Source: Mastigias papua (lineage: Eukaryota; Cnidaria; Scyphozoa; Rhizostomeae; Mastigiidae). Taken from it: a stretch of DNA of 64,000 nucleotides. The stretch's first letter is position 1. Every line of letters begins with the position of its first letter. Both the position numbers and the translations under genes were made by a program. A model generated the notes under the pieces. The model ran no database searches, was not told the origin of the DNA, and was given only the letters and a program-made list of their open reading frames with translations. The stretch covers positions 5,039,602 to 5,103,601 of the forward strand of contig OZ025279.1 of the NCBI GenBank assembly GCA_964019165.1, written 5' to 3'. This document shows positions 40,470 through 50,795 of this stretch, piece after piece.

Positions 40470-43400
40470 TACGTTAGAAGATCAAGTTTAGTCCAGAATT
40501 TGTTTCTCATGCAGAAAATATAGTATGTGGATGGAATGATGATGGCGGTAAATTTGCTTAGTATATAGTGTAAGTGCTGTTTTTCAATACCAAGATCATT
40601 GCTCACTTCAATAAAAGATTTAAAGGATTTCCCAAAAATTCCTGTAGACCTGATGGATAGGTTGATAAATTTGGTATTACGGTATTATGAAGAGAGGTCA
40701 CGAGTGAGCTGCAGGCATTTATTGCGCTTCCTATCTGCTTTGATGCTTATATTGGTTTCAAATCCAATGGTAAGCTCGACGATATAGATCGTAGCCGTTC
40801 CAATGCAGAGAAGCAAATCGGGACGCAACAGGTCCCTGTCAAAATGCAAGGTGAGAGAGAACCTGGGAGGTCAACATATAGAGTGGAGTTTTTAATGCAT
40901 TGTAGAGTTGATGCTACAAAGTGTAGAGCTGAGTTATGTCTCAAGTGTAGCGGCCATCTTCAAGATATGACTTACAGCCTGATACAACATGAAGAAGAGA
41001 CTCAGCATGCACGCAAACAGAACAGTCGGGCGACAGTGAGAGTTTCCATTTGTGCAGATTTGTTCGATTAGCTAGCGTGTTATTGAGGTACCGTACAGTG
41101 AAATTGAAAATATTTTTAGGCAGCTTACTCTGTGTAGAGGACCACAAAGAGTTGAGAGTTTCCAGAGAGTGATCTAAAAGGACAGATATGATAAAACCTT
41201 GGGATGGAAGCTGGGACTTCAGTTTTTCGTTGTGTTCTAGGCGTACAACCTGCAGGACATGTTTAGTATTCTTATATGAGTCACATTGTAAGTTCATACT
41301 GTAACTGGTATTATTTAACAATGAGACAATGGCATCATTCTGTGAAGATTTTACGGAAGTACGTAGGACATTTTGGCATTGGAGAAATTGAACAGATAGA
41401 AGCTGGAGATTTAAACCAAAGTGGTTTTGAGGAAGGATTATACCACTTAAAGTGGCACTTATTGGAAAGACCAGCCATTGATGAATAAACCTAATTACGA
41501 CATTATCAAGGCGTTGAATTACCCATTTTTGTGACAATGGAGCTACTGTGAAGTGCCAAGATAATTTTGAAAGGATGAAGCGCTGATAGAGAAGTATTTT
41601 CATTTTAGGTCAGATAGGAAGAGCATCAATTCGCTTAAGCATCTCAGAGAGAGAGGATTCCAGTTTCTCTTTATGGACTTCGTTGTTCATTTCAAAGTTA
41701 AAATAGTGACCAAGGTACTTAAAAGATTCACCAGATTTGACTGTGGGGACAAGTTCACTGTCAATAAAAAGCTTTGGTTCGTATTGAAGAGATCGTGAGG
41801 AAAACTTTTTGATCCCAAAGGTCGCACATTTGTCCACCCTAATAACCATATCTGACCATTTACACCATTTGGTAAAGCAATTCAACAGTAACTAATTTTC
41901 ACGTTCATTGGTTGTAACAACAGCTGCATCATCCGCAAACTGAAACCAGTGAACTGGCTTAAAAAGACAATAGAATGTAACATGAGAAGAGAAGCCAAGT
42001 TGTTTATATTTTTCTTGACGAATGAACTGAATGAAGGTATTAAAGCACATGTTAAATAATAGTGGGCTAAGGCAGTCACCTTGAAGAACACCTCGTCTAA
42101 CAGGGATAGCAGGAGTAAGAAAATCGTCTGTTATGACTGATGTATGGAAGCCAGTATAGAGGCTTGAAATCAAAGCTTTGGTTTTGGCTGGGATATGGTG
42201 ATATGCAAGAACTTCTTGAATCAAGTTGTGATATACTTCACCGAAAGCATTTTTGAGGTCTAACAATGTTATAACTAAAGAACGTTGTTTAATGCGGGCT
42301 TTGTCAATAATATTAGCCATCATGGAAGTATGTTCAAGGACTCCAGCGATCTTGGGAGTAAAGCCTTTCTGGATTTCAGCCTCAATAAAGTCATTTTGTC
42401 TGAGGAATGAGAAAATAGAATCACGAAGGCAGGAGGTAAAGACTTTTAAGGGCACCGATTCTAAAGTAATAGGTCTGAAATTAACAGGCTCGTCTCCGCT
42501 ACCTTTTTTATGAACTAGGACAGTGCAAGCTTTTTTCCATTCTGCAGGAATATGGCCAGATTCCCATATAACGCGGATAATGTCAGTTAATAGAGATCGT
42601 AAATATGGACATCTCGTAAAGCAGATAATAGATATCTTGTCTAAAGGACAAGGGGATCCATATGACTTCATTCTGCGAATTACATTAGTGACTTTCTCAT
42701 AGGAAGGAGGAGATTGGCTGAAAGGAATCAAGGGATCAGGTAAGGAAGGAATCCAAGTAGGGCGGGTAAAAGTCCTATGCGGAATGCAGTCACGAAACAA
42801 ATGAAGGAAAAATCTTGTACAATGATCACGTGAAAAGGAAGGCAGGATGGAAGAACCTTTCTCGAGTACATTCTTGACAAAATTCCAAAAGTTACGGCCT
42901 ATGTGACGATCATAATTGTCAGTAACAGTATAATTATTAGCAGCACCCAGAATGTTGTTCAGCTTTGAACGAAGGAGGCGAGATACATACTTAATATCTG
43001 AAATGGCTGCACCTCGATGTTTCAATTGGGCCAATTCTTTCTTGAGCTGTTTAGTAGTTAGATCCTTATATTTATGGAAATTGTTTTCAGTTTGATTAGT
43101 GGATTTAATCGTTCCATAGTTGGTCTTGAAGAAATCATAAATAGATCCGTTTATAAATCTAATAGTTTGATCCAATGAGTCTGATTTCAATTTGATATTT
43201 GCGAATATTGATCGAAAGTAGGTGTTTGCTTCAATCCATTGTTCGTGCGACTTAGGCAGCTTGACTCCGGGCTTTAAAACAAAAGTATCGAGTGAGTCAA
43301 CAGTCACTTCCTCTTCTTCGTAAGAAACTACGCGGGGGTCAATATTTGAATTTTCAAAACCTGGCGGTTGACAAACGTCTGTACTATCATTAAGTCGACA

Positions 43401-43700
43401 CTTTCTTTGATGCATTTTAAGGCCTTTCATGCCTTTGCATTCCCTACCGCAGCTACACTTGACGACCATACAGGCACCGTTTGATTCTGAATCTCTGTGT
43501 AACGTGATATTCCCAGAATCACCTTGCTCATCCAAGTTGTGTAGCTTTTTCTTGCACCTCCAACTATGACGGCCTAACGACTGGAAGTCTTTCCCACAAT
43601 ACACACAAGCGATAAATACCACACAAATTGACAATAAACGTAAGCGAAACATTTTAAAGTAAGTCTTGAATCCAATGTAGTATTGAGAATGAAAATACAA
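40470..43700 (-). pseudogene. LINE-A RT protein, broken by stops and frameshifts
   Basis: The 602-aa open part (43700-41892) starts with two zinc-finger-like motifs (CVYCGKDFQSLGRHSWRC; CSCGRECKGMKGLKMHQRKC) and continues through the RT (NFRPITLES, LLDLKNAFGEV, GVLQGDCLSPLLFN, QFADDAAV). After a TAA at 41892-41894, coding resumes at 41885-41610, then 41603-40941 (CCHC-type CSVCVHAESLLHVVSGC), then in another frame the restriction-like endonuclease (RPDLLLC...YIVELTIGFE) near 40800-40750. It ends near 40470 (YYIFCMRNKFW). The family inserts by target-primed reverse transcription, often at specific sites. Three or more lesions make it inactive. Confidence 0.85.
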
Positions 43701-43790
43701 TGCGAAAAATCCGTAACCAAGTCAAGCAATGCGCTATAAAACGAGAGCTGTGTACAGCAACGTCTGGACGTCACTGCTCAACAACATAAT
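40470..43790 (-). mobile_element. LINE-A: R2/NeSL-like LINE with zinc fingers and restriction-like endonuclease
   Basis: Near-full-length minus-strand LINE from the zinc-finger region (about 43640) to the C-terminal end at about 40470. A distinct relative (LINE-B) lies directly upstream in the same orientation. Confidence 0.85.
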
Positions 43791-46735
43791 AAACAACATA
43801 ATAACAACATAATAATTTTTTTTTTAAACTTTCATATGTATATATCTGTTACTTACAATAATACACCTCGCATATAATTGGTAGTGTACCATTGGCTAGT
43901 TTGTACTAAGCACATGAAAAATAATAACAATAACAATTGACATGTAACATAACTCAAAGGTATAATAGCAGGAAAAGGAAGTGAATGTTCAGAAGGTCAG
44001 GAGTTCAGGGTTGTTCCATGATTTATTTCTTTGGCAGAAGATGTAATACGTTGACCTAATGGCAATATTAATTGTTTTCATAATAATTCTTCGCTGTGTA
44101 ACTTTGTCAAAACTCAGATCTTGGAGTAGAGAAAGAAAGGAATCACAGGAGGCGCCCATAACGCCGAGAGCACCCATGGAGACATTGATAAAAATGACTT
44201 TATTATAGGAAGAGGACAGGTCTTGAAGTAGTGGAGTATACTTATTGGCTTTCCTTACGCTATTAGCCTGAATATTTGTCTCGAAACCCAGTGTGAGTTC
44301 AAGAATGTAGAGCACTTTCTTGCCTGTGAGCAAAAGAAGATCAGGACGAAGGGAGTCGCCAGTTATCAAAGATGGGGACATAAAAGAGGGCAAATCGGCA
44401 TATACTGAGATTTGGTTTAGAGATGAAAATGTATTAGCAAGGAAAAGAAGGACAGAGTTGTGGCGCCAAGTATATCTGCCATTCTCGAGGTAGCAATTAC
44501 AACTTGATACCACGTGCTGCAGAGTTTCTGATTGAAGGCAGAATGAACATGCTGATGACTGAGAAATGGACCATTTGCAAAGATTTTTCCGAGTAGGTAA
44601 AGTGTTGTTGAGATATTTTATAGAAAAATTAAAGATATTTCTCGGCATGTTTTGTTGAACAATTGACCAAATGCTTGCTGTTCTTTGACATGAATATTTC
44701 AGAATAGAGGAGATAACCAAGCCTTGAGAAAGGAGTGTATTTTTTATGCGATCTTCATGCTCGTGCTGTACAGCCTTCAAAACTTGTTTAGTATTCTGGA
44801 ACTGGTCATACTGAAGATTAGTGCCATAGCTTGTATCCGCCCAAAGTGATTTGATGTCGGGATTTGGTGAGGACTTCAAGGCATTTCGTATAATAGTTTG
44901 GCACTCAATAAACTTTGCTGAAGGGAGGATAAGATTTATGCCGTATCTAGATGTACTTAAGATTAAAGAGCTGAAAGTTGAGCATATAGGTAATTCTAGC
45001 CACTGCCTTACAAACCTAGAAACTACGCTGTCTAAATTTTCGACCACCCATGTCTTGCTAAGATCCGCAATGGTCAAGTGCCAAGAAAGTTTCGATAACA
45101 CAAAACGATGGTAAAGAAGAAGTTTATTTTTTGGGTGGCAGGGTAGGCAATCAATTTTGAGCATCAGATCCTTGATAGTGTCTAGAAGAATCGACATATG
45201 ATCACTATTATCCATATGGAAATTGAAGTATCTACCAAGATATTTAAAGGGCATGTTTTTGCCAACAGTTGGAACCAAAGAACTATTTAGAATCAGCTTG
45301 GGAAAGTACTGAATTGAAGAGGTGGCTGCTTTCTTTATCCCAAATGTGAGGCATTTATCAACCCTAATAATCATACCTGCCCAGTTGCACCACCGGGTGA
45401 AATGGTTTAGCAGAATTTGATTCTCGTTTTCTAGTCCAGTAATCACAGCAGCATCGTCGGCAAATTGAAACCAATGTATAGGGTAGAGCGAGTTTAAGCT
45501 AAAGCCGAATTGTTGGAATTTCTGTGCTGCGATATAGCGAATAAATGTATTGAAGCAAAGGTTAAAGGTGAGAGGGCTTAAGGAATCACCCTGTAGAACG
45601 CCACGACCAACCTTAATAAAAGGAGTTGTGAAATGCTGGGAGATAATGGAAGTGTAGAAATCTGAATAAAGACTATTGATGAGCCCTTGTATTTGATCAG
45701 GAATGTGATGATATTTCAATACTGCTGGAATGAGATTATGGTGGACTTCCCCAAAAGCGTTTTTAAGATCAAGTAATGTGATAACTACAGAGCGCTGTTT
45801 TATCCTAGCTTTGTTGATTATCTGCGACATTTGAGCTGTGTGTTCGTACGTACCTGACAATTTAGGCATGAAACCCTTTTGAATGCGATGTTCAATGTAT
45901 CCATTGGCTGATAGAAATGCAAACATGGAATCTCTCAAGCATGATGTGAATATTTTCAGCGGAGTGCTTTCCAGAGTAATGGGCCTAAAGTTAGCAGGGT
46001 CAGATTGGTCACCTTTTTTATGGATAAGCACTGTGCAAGCCTTCTTCCATTCGTTGGGGATTTCCCCAGACTGCCAGACAGTGCGAAAGACTTCCGTCAA
46101 GTATGATCTGAGGTATGGACACCGTTTGAAAGGAATAATTGAAAGTTGATCGAGAGGGCAAGGAGAACCAGATGCTTTGATTCGTCGAACCACTTTCGTA
46201 ATTTGCTTATATGAAGGTGGAGAGAGATCAAATGGAGAAGTTGGAAGGGGAAGAGATGGAATCCAATCTGGAATTTGAAAATTCTTTGTGGTATTGAGAG
46301 AGCTAAAGAATTTAGAAAAGAAATCAGTGCACGTTGAAACGTCGAAAGAAGGTAATTTTACGGCACTCTTTTTAAAAATGTTTTTTACATAACCCCAGAA
46401 GTTCACTCTAATCTTTTCATCGTCATTCCTATCACTATTTGCTGGTCTTGATTTGTTTAGCCTGTTCCTCAGAAGGTGCGAGACATACCGAATCTCAGCA
46501 ATATCAGCTCCGCTGTTTTTTAGTTGTTTAAGACAAGACTTAAGTTTGTAGTTTGAGTAGCCATTATATTTAATATCCAAATCAGCGTTTTTAGTAGAAT
46601 TTACCTCTCCAAACTCTTGCTCGAAATAACTGTAGATAACGTTATTCATGTTGCTAATAATATTAGGGAGATTGTATGTTGTGATTTCAGCTATTGGCAA
46701 TGCAGCTGTAAAGTAGTCGTTAATAATAATAATAA
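43791..46735 (-). mobile_element. LINE-B: second R2/NeSL-like LINE, 5' truncated
   Basis: Coding 46735-43989 plus a 3' region ending at about 43790 in (TTATTATGTTG)-type repeats. The 5' end starts in coding sequence right after a TAA/TGA simple repeat. Confidence 0.85.
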
Positions 46736-46778
46736 TAATGATGATGATGATAATAATAATGGGTATTAACAGATCCAC
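43989..46778 (-). CDS. LINE-B RT with restriction-like endonuclease, uninterrupted frame
   Basis: A 929-codon open frame whose first about 20 codons (poly-Ile) are read from the simple repeat; the element proper begins at about codon 21 (DYFTAALPIAEITTY). RT: HKKGDQSDPANFRPITLES, LLDLKNAFGEVHHNL, GVLQGDSLSPLTFN and QFADDAAV near codon 440. C-terminal half: CCHC (CSFCLQSETLQHVVSSC) near codon 740 and the restriction-like endonuclease signature RPDLLLL...LYILELTLG at codons 811-829, then YYIFCQRNKSW. The N-terminal zinc fingers seen in LINE-A are missing, so it is 5' truncated, but not one stop interrupts it. It is about half identical to LINE-A, so a separate subfamily. Confidence 0.88.
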   Translation of the reverse strand: MDLLIPIIIIIIIIIIIIINDYFTAALPIAEITTYNLPNIISNMNNVIYSYFEQEFGEVNSTKNADLDIKYNGYSNYKLKSCLKQLKNSGADIAEIRYVSHLLRNRLNKSRPANSDRNDDEKIRVNFWGYVKNIFKKSAVKLPSFDVSTCTDFFSKFFSSLNTTKNFQIPDWIPSLPLPTSPFDLSPPSYKQITKVVRRIKASGSPCPLDQLSIIPFKRCPYLRSYLTEVFRTVWQSGEIPNEWKKACTVLIHKKGDQSDPANFRPITLESTPLKIFTSCLRDSMFAFLSANGYIEHRIQKGFMPKLSGTYEHTAQMSQIINKARIKQRSVVITLLDLKNAFGEVHHNLIPAVLKYHHIPDQIQGLINSLYSDFYTSIISQHFTTPFIKVGRGVLQGDSLSPLTFNLCFNTFIRYIAAQKFQQFGFSLNSLYPIHWFQFADDAAVITGLENENQILLNHFTRWCNWAGMIIRVDKCLTFGIKKAATSSIQYFPKLILNSSLVPTVGKNMPFKYLGRYFNFHMDNSDHMSILLDTIKDLMLKIDCLPCHPKNKLLLYHRFVLSKLSWHLTIADLSKTWVVENLDSVVSRFVRQWLELPICSTFSSLILSTSRYGINLILPSAKFIECQTIIRNALKSSPNPDIKSLWADTSYGTNLQYDQFQNTKQVLKAVQHEHEDRIKNTLLSQGLVISSILKYSCQRTASIWSIVQQNMPRNIFNFSIKYLNNTLPTRKNLCKWSISQSSACSFCLQSETLQHVVSSCNCYLENGRYTWRHNSVLLFLANTFSSLNQISVYADLPSFMSPSLITGDSLRPDLLLLTGKKVLYILELTLGFETNIQANSVRKANKYTPLLQDLSSSYNKVIFINVSMGALGVMGASCDSFLSLLQDLSFDKVTQRRIIMKTINIAIRSTYYIFCQRNKSWNNPELLTF
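46718..46762. repeat. (TAA/TGA)n microsatellite at the 5' end of LINE-B
   Basis: AATAATAATGATGATGATGATAATAATAATGG-type tract exactly at the truncation point of LINE-B. Confidence 0.85.
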
Positions 46779-46929
46779 ATGACATGGCTATTCTCTGTTA
46801 AATGCTACATAAAATATTATTAACCTTAATAAAAAGAAAAGATTGTCATGAATAAACTAAATTTGTCCATAATACGTTAAAAAGTACTCTACACTAAATG
46901 TAACTTATTTCCATGTATCTGATTAAAAT

Positions 46930-47148
46930 CTACGTAACAATGTTATTCTTTAAAAGGTCTTTAGATAAAGTCAAAAATTTTTCATAGATACAACAGTTTC
47001 TTATATTTTCGGGCAGAGAGTTGAATAGTATTGCTACCCTATCCTGGAAAGTCCCAGTTTCCCTTGGGAACACAAGTGACCTTGCACTGCTTGATCGAAG
47101 CTCTCTAGTAAACCTTTTTTCTTCGAAATTAAGACAGAAGATCAGCAA
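46930..47148 (-). pseudogene. LINE ORF2 C-terminal fragment
   Basis: Minus-strand text RELRSSSARSLVFPRETGTF followed by RVAILFNSLPENIRN, the common C-terminal end (W/FNSLP) of CR1/jockey-like LINE proteins. Short, no RT. Confidence 0.65.
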
Positions 47149-47770
47149 AAAGGGTTAAAGAACTATCTAAAAGTGCAGAATGAATTACACATCACAATCC
47201 ACAAATTGTAAGCTTCATTAGGTAAATTTTTTTGGAGCGGCAGTATTCTGACCAGCTTCCTGTGGGCAAGTATTATCTGTCAAGCCACTTGATATCAAAA
47301 ACTCTCAAAGTTCTTACATCAAACATAATTTCAGATAGAGATTGCAAAGTTTGATGTTCATTGGAAATCAAAGCCAGCTGTAACCACTCTATCCCTAGAA
47401 GCTCTGGTGATGTGGAGTAGTACCAAACCAGCTAATTGGCTTTACTCATTACCAGAGCAGGAATGTGAAATGTACCACAGAGTCAAGGATTGTGGCAAGA
47501 AAGGTTAAAGGTAAGGCCAAAGAAAGGATAAAGGAGGTACTAGTAATAAGGAAAAGGAATAAGGATGAAGAGAACAGCAAAGATTCCTGAAAGACAAAGC
47601 TCAGAAAGATTAGACAGATTTTATGTATAACCAGCTTAAATATAATAAACTGTAGAGCTGTCTTCTCATGCTTCATCAAGTTACTATTTTCAAACAATAT
47701 CATTCACAGTACAGACAAACTGCTTGCAGTTTCTCTCTTCAGATAGATTTTGCAATAAGATTGAACAAAG
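47149..47770. other. Unassigned sequence
   Basis: No gene or repeat recognised. Confidence 0.4.
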
Positions 47771-48400
47771 AATTTCATTTCATTTCATTTATTTCATTTC
47801 CACATTTTTAGGAGGGTTACATAAATTCAGCATAGCTGGTTTTCAAGGGGCCCTCTGTTAAAAAGACAAAATATATAAGCTTATATATAATCCTATACTA
47901 TTTACAAACAAATAGAAACAGTAGCATAAAACTTAAAGAGACAAAATAGTGCTATGGAAGCATAGCTTTTAACTTCACTTTAAATGTTGGAAAGGTATGA
48001 GCTGTTCTACAGAGCTGTTTTGCCTATATTTCATTTTCATTCTTTGGGACCTTAGATTTAAACTGGATTTATGAAGCATTCTGTTCATCAATGCAGATAT
48101 GATATTGAAGGACTGGAGAAGTAGGGAGGCACTTGGCCATTTATTGCTTGATAAACCATGCTCGCAGATTCTTGGTGAATCATTTCAGCTATACTATGCA
48201 ATTTCAATTGTCTCAAGAGCGGTTTAGCAGGTGCATCACATGGACTAACCGTTATAATTCTTATGGTGCTGTTCTGTAACTTTTCTAGAGTACAGCAAGT
48301 ACCAATTCCACATGTTCCCCAAACACAGCAGCAGAACCTAAAGTGAGGTTCCGCAAGCCCCTGATAAAGCTACTCTGTGTTTTGCTTTCTATTTAGCTAG
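47771..48400 (-). mobile_element. CR1-like LINE 3' fragment
   Basis: Starts with (TTTCA)n at 47774-47802, then matches the 3' end of the LINE at 58735-59450 (GGGGCCCTCTGTTAAAA-type 3' UTR). Decayed minus-strand coding includes SMVYQAINGQVP, QLKLHSIAEMI and LEKLQNSTIRII. Confidence 0.75.
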
Positions 48401-49214
48401 TAGGTGCTGCTAAGGTAAGCTAACTAGATTTACTTTAAGATAGGCAATGATACTTATCATTGCTTTATCTTAAAACTATAAAATTTTGTTATTTTATTTG
48501 CTACTATGGTAACTGGGGGCTCTCCCAGGAAAAGATACTATATGTGTTCCCCCAGTTTAGTGCTGACGATGTTCTAGCCAATCCAAGGTCAGTTTAGTCC
48601 TTTTTGAGCAAAAAATAATAGATTATAGGAAATAGTTTTCATTTCAGCACAACTTTTGTGGTTCCTGTGATAACATTGTTGTTGCAAAGGCAATACATAT
48701 TGTAAACAAACCCCCTTTTGGTGGGTAACATGTGTACCATGTATGAATACCAGGCCATATTTACTTATTGAGCTACTAAATCATATGTGAAGGTATGATA
48801 ATGAATTTTAGGTATAATGGTGCTATCCACTGTTGGGTCCTACAGAAAAAACATCTTTCCAGAAGTGTGGGCAAGAATGGAAAATTCACTTTACCACAAC
48901 TCTTGAATAGCTAGAGATATACCTATGGTAAAAACATGTTTATGCTCCCTGAAGGATGCTCTATCCATTCAACAGCAAATGTTTGCACTAGCTGTACAAA
49001 TATAAACCAACTAAACTCCCTACTCAAAGTTGTAAGTGCCATCTGAATGAACTCTCCAAAACACTTGCTAAATATTGTGGCTTGTTGTTCAAAATCAGAC
49101 ATGGTATGCTGTATGAAATTTAAATATGCTGATATAATGCATTATTTCTATCAGTTTTACAATAAGGAATAATAGTTTGGGATCAAACATGCAGCATTTA
49201 CATATATCCAATCT
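48401..49214. other. Unassigned sequence with a 38-bp hairpin
   Basis: TAAGATA.GCAATGATA is mirrored at 48437-48474, a near-perfect palindrome. Nothing else recognised. Confidence 0.5.
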
Positions 49215-50085
49215 TTAAAGTGCAAGTGACACTATTTTTAAGAGAGCTATTTTTTTGCTTCAAAGGGAAGAATGTAGTGTCTTAAACTGTGCTACATGAT
49301 TTTGGTGGTTCAACAATATCATTAAGTGGAGAAAACACACGCTTTATTGTCGACCAACAGCAGCCATTCATATCCCTTCATCAGTGATGACTGACGTCAC
49401 AGTGAGAACTCGTTGGCGAGGTCTAGTGGCAAGGTCTCATTTGGAAGCGGATTCTAGGAGTACGCACACCACCAAATATTGATAAACTATATATCAGTTG
49501 ATAGGTTTCACCCTCTTAAGTATGAATCTGTAATAATATTTGCAGAATAATGCCGCATTTAGAAGTTATGATCTTTTTCATAGTAGGGCCTAGCACACGT
49601 TTCCGAAAATGTTAAAAACATTGGAAGTGAAATTCCTACATAATGTATATACCATATGAAAGCAATCATCAGTATACCAAGAGTATGCAATAAAATCTGC
49701 TATGCTAATAAGGCATACTATGAAAAAGATCATAACTTCTAAATGCGGCATTATTCTGCAAATATTATTACAGATTCATACTTGGGAGGGTGACACCTAT
49801 CGACTGATATATAGTTTATCAACATTTGGTGGTGTGCGTACTCCTAGAATCCGCTTCCAAATGAGACCTTGCCACTAGACCTCGCCAACGAGTTCTTACT
49901 GTGATGTCAGTCATCTCTGATGAAGGGATATGAATGGCTGCTGTTGGTTGACAATAAAGCGTGCGTTTTCTCCACTTAATGATATTTTTGAACCACAAAA
50001 ACCATGTACCACAGTTCAAGACACTATATTCTTCCTTTTGAAGCAAAAAATAGCTCTCTTAAAAATAGTGTCACTTGCACTTTAA
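49215..50085. mobile_element. 863-bp foldback element with TTAA target duplication
   Basis: The arms of about 385 bp (49219-49605 and 49700-50081) are inverted copies beginning AGTGCAAGTGACACTATTTT. Both ends are flanked by TTAA (49215-49218 and 50082-50085), the target of piggyBac and Kolobok transposases. Loop of about 95 bp. Non-coding. Confidence 0.88.
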
Positions 50086-50109
50086 GATGCAAAAGTAGTG
50101 AGAGCAATT

Positions 50110-50470
50110 GCTTTTAAACCACTTTTAATCAGTCCTCTCCCATTTTCAAAGGTCTCAAACTTCTAGAATTGTCTAATACCTTCAAATATAAACTTCTAAT
50201 TTTTGTTTCTATTTAGGGAAATTTGCCAGCTTGCTTTAACAATTATTTCTTTGATTCATCTGTTCATCAGTATCCACAAGACAGGTATACAGGGGGTGAC
50301 CTGCTTTTGTCAAAAAAGACACCGAGGCTAAGTATGGGCAAAAATCATTGCACTAACTTGTTGCAAAACTATGGAATGATACTGTAGTTGAAATCAGAAT
50401 GCTCCTGGAACAATTTCCTTTAAATCCAAATTAAAGATGTACCTGTAAAGACTATAAAATGCTGAATTAT
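50110..50470 (+). pseudogene. LINE ORF2 C-terminal fragment, plus strand
   Basis: LKGLKLLELSNTFKYKLLIF, then NLPACFNNYFFDSS, and after a shift KLWNDTVVEIRMLLEQFPFK. This is the tail pattern of CR1/jockey-like LINEs, in the opposite direction to the other LINE pieces here. Confidence 0.65.
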
Positions 50471-50795
50471 GTTCCTCTTCAACCATGCCTCCTAATCTAA
50501 TGACTGAAAGGAGGAAGGGCTCTCTACTTGATTAATTTACCTAATGAGTGAGCTCCTGCTTAAGAAACTCAACAACCTACAAGTTGCATTAACTGCCCAT
50601 TACATTCTATGTTAATCTATATACATCCATTTGTTGTTAGTATGATAGCATTATAGTATTACTTTTGTTGGAAACTTCCTTCATAGTGATTCTAGATGTC
50701 TGGAAAGGTAATACCTAGCAATTGATACATAATTTACCAATATTTAGCATGATGCACTCTCTAAATGTGACATTCAAAAGCAATTTGCAAAAATG
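50471..50795. other. Unassigned sequence
   Basis: No feature recognised. Confidence 0.4.
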
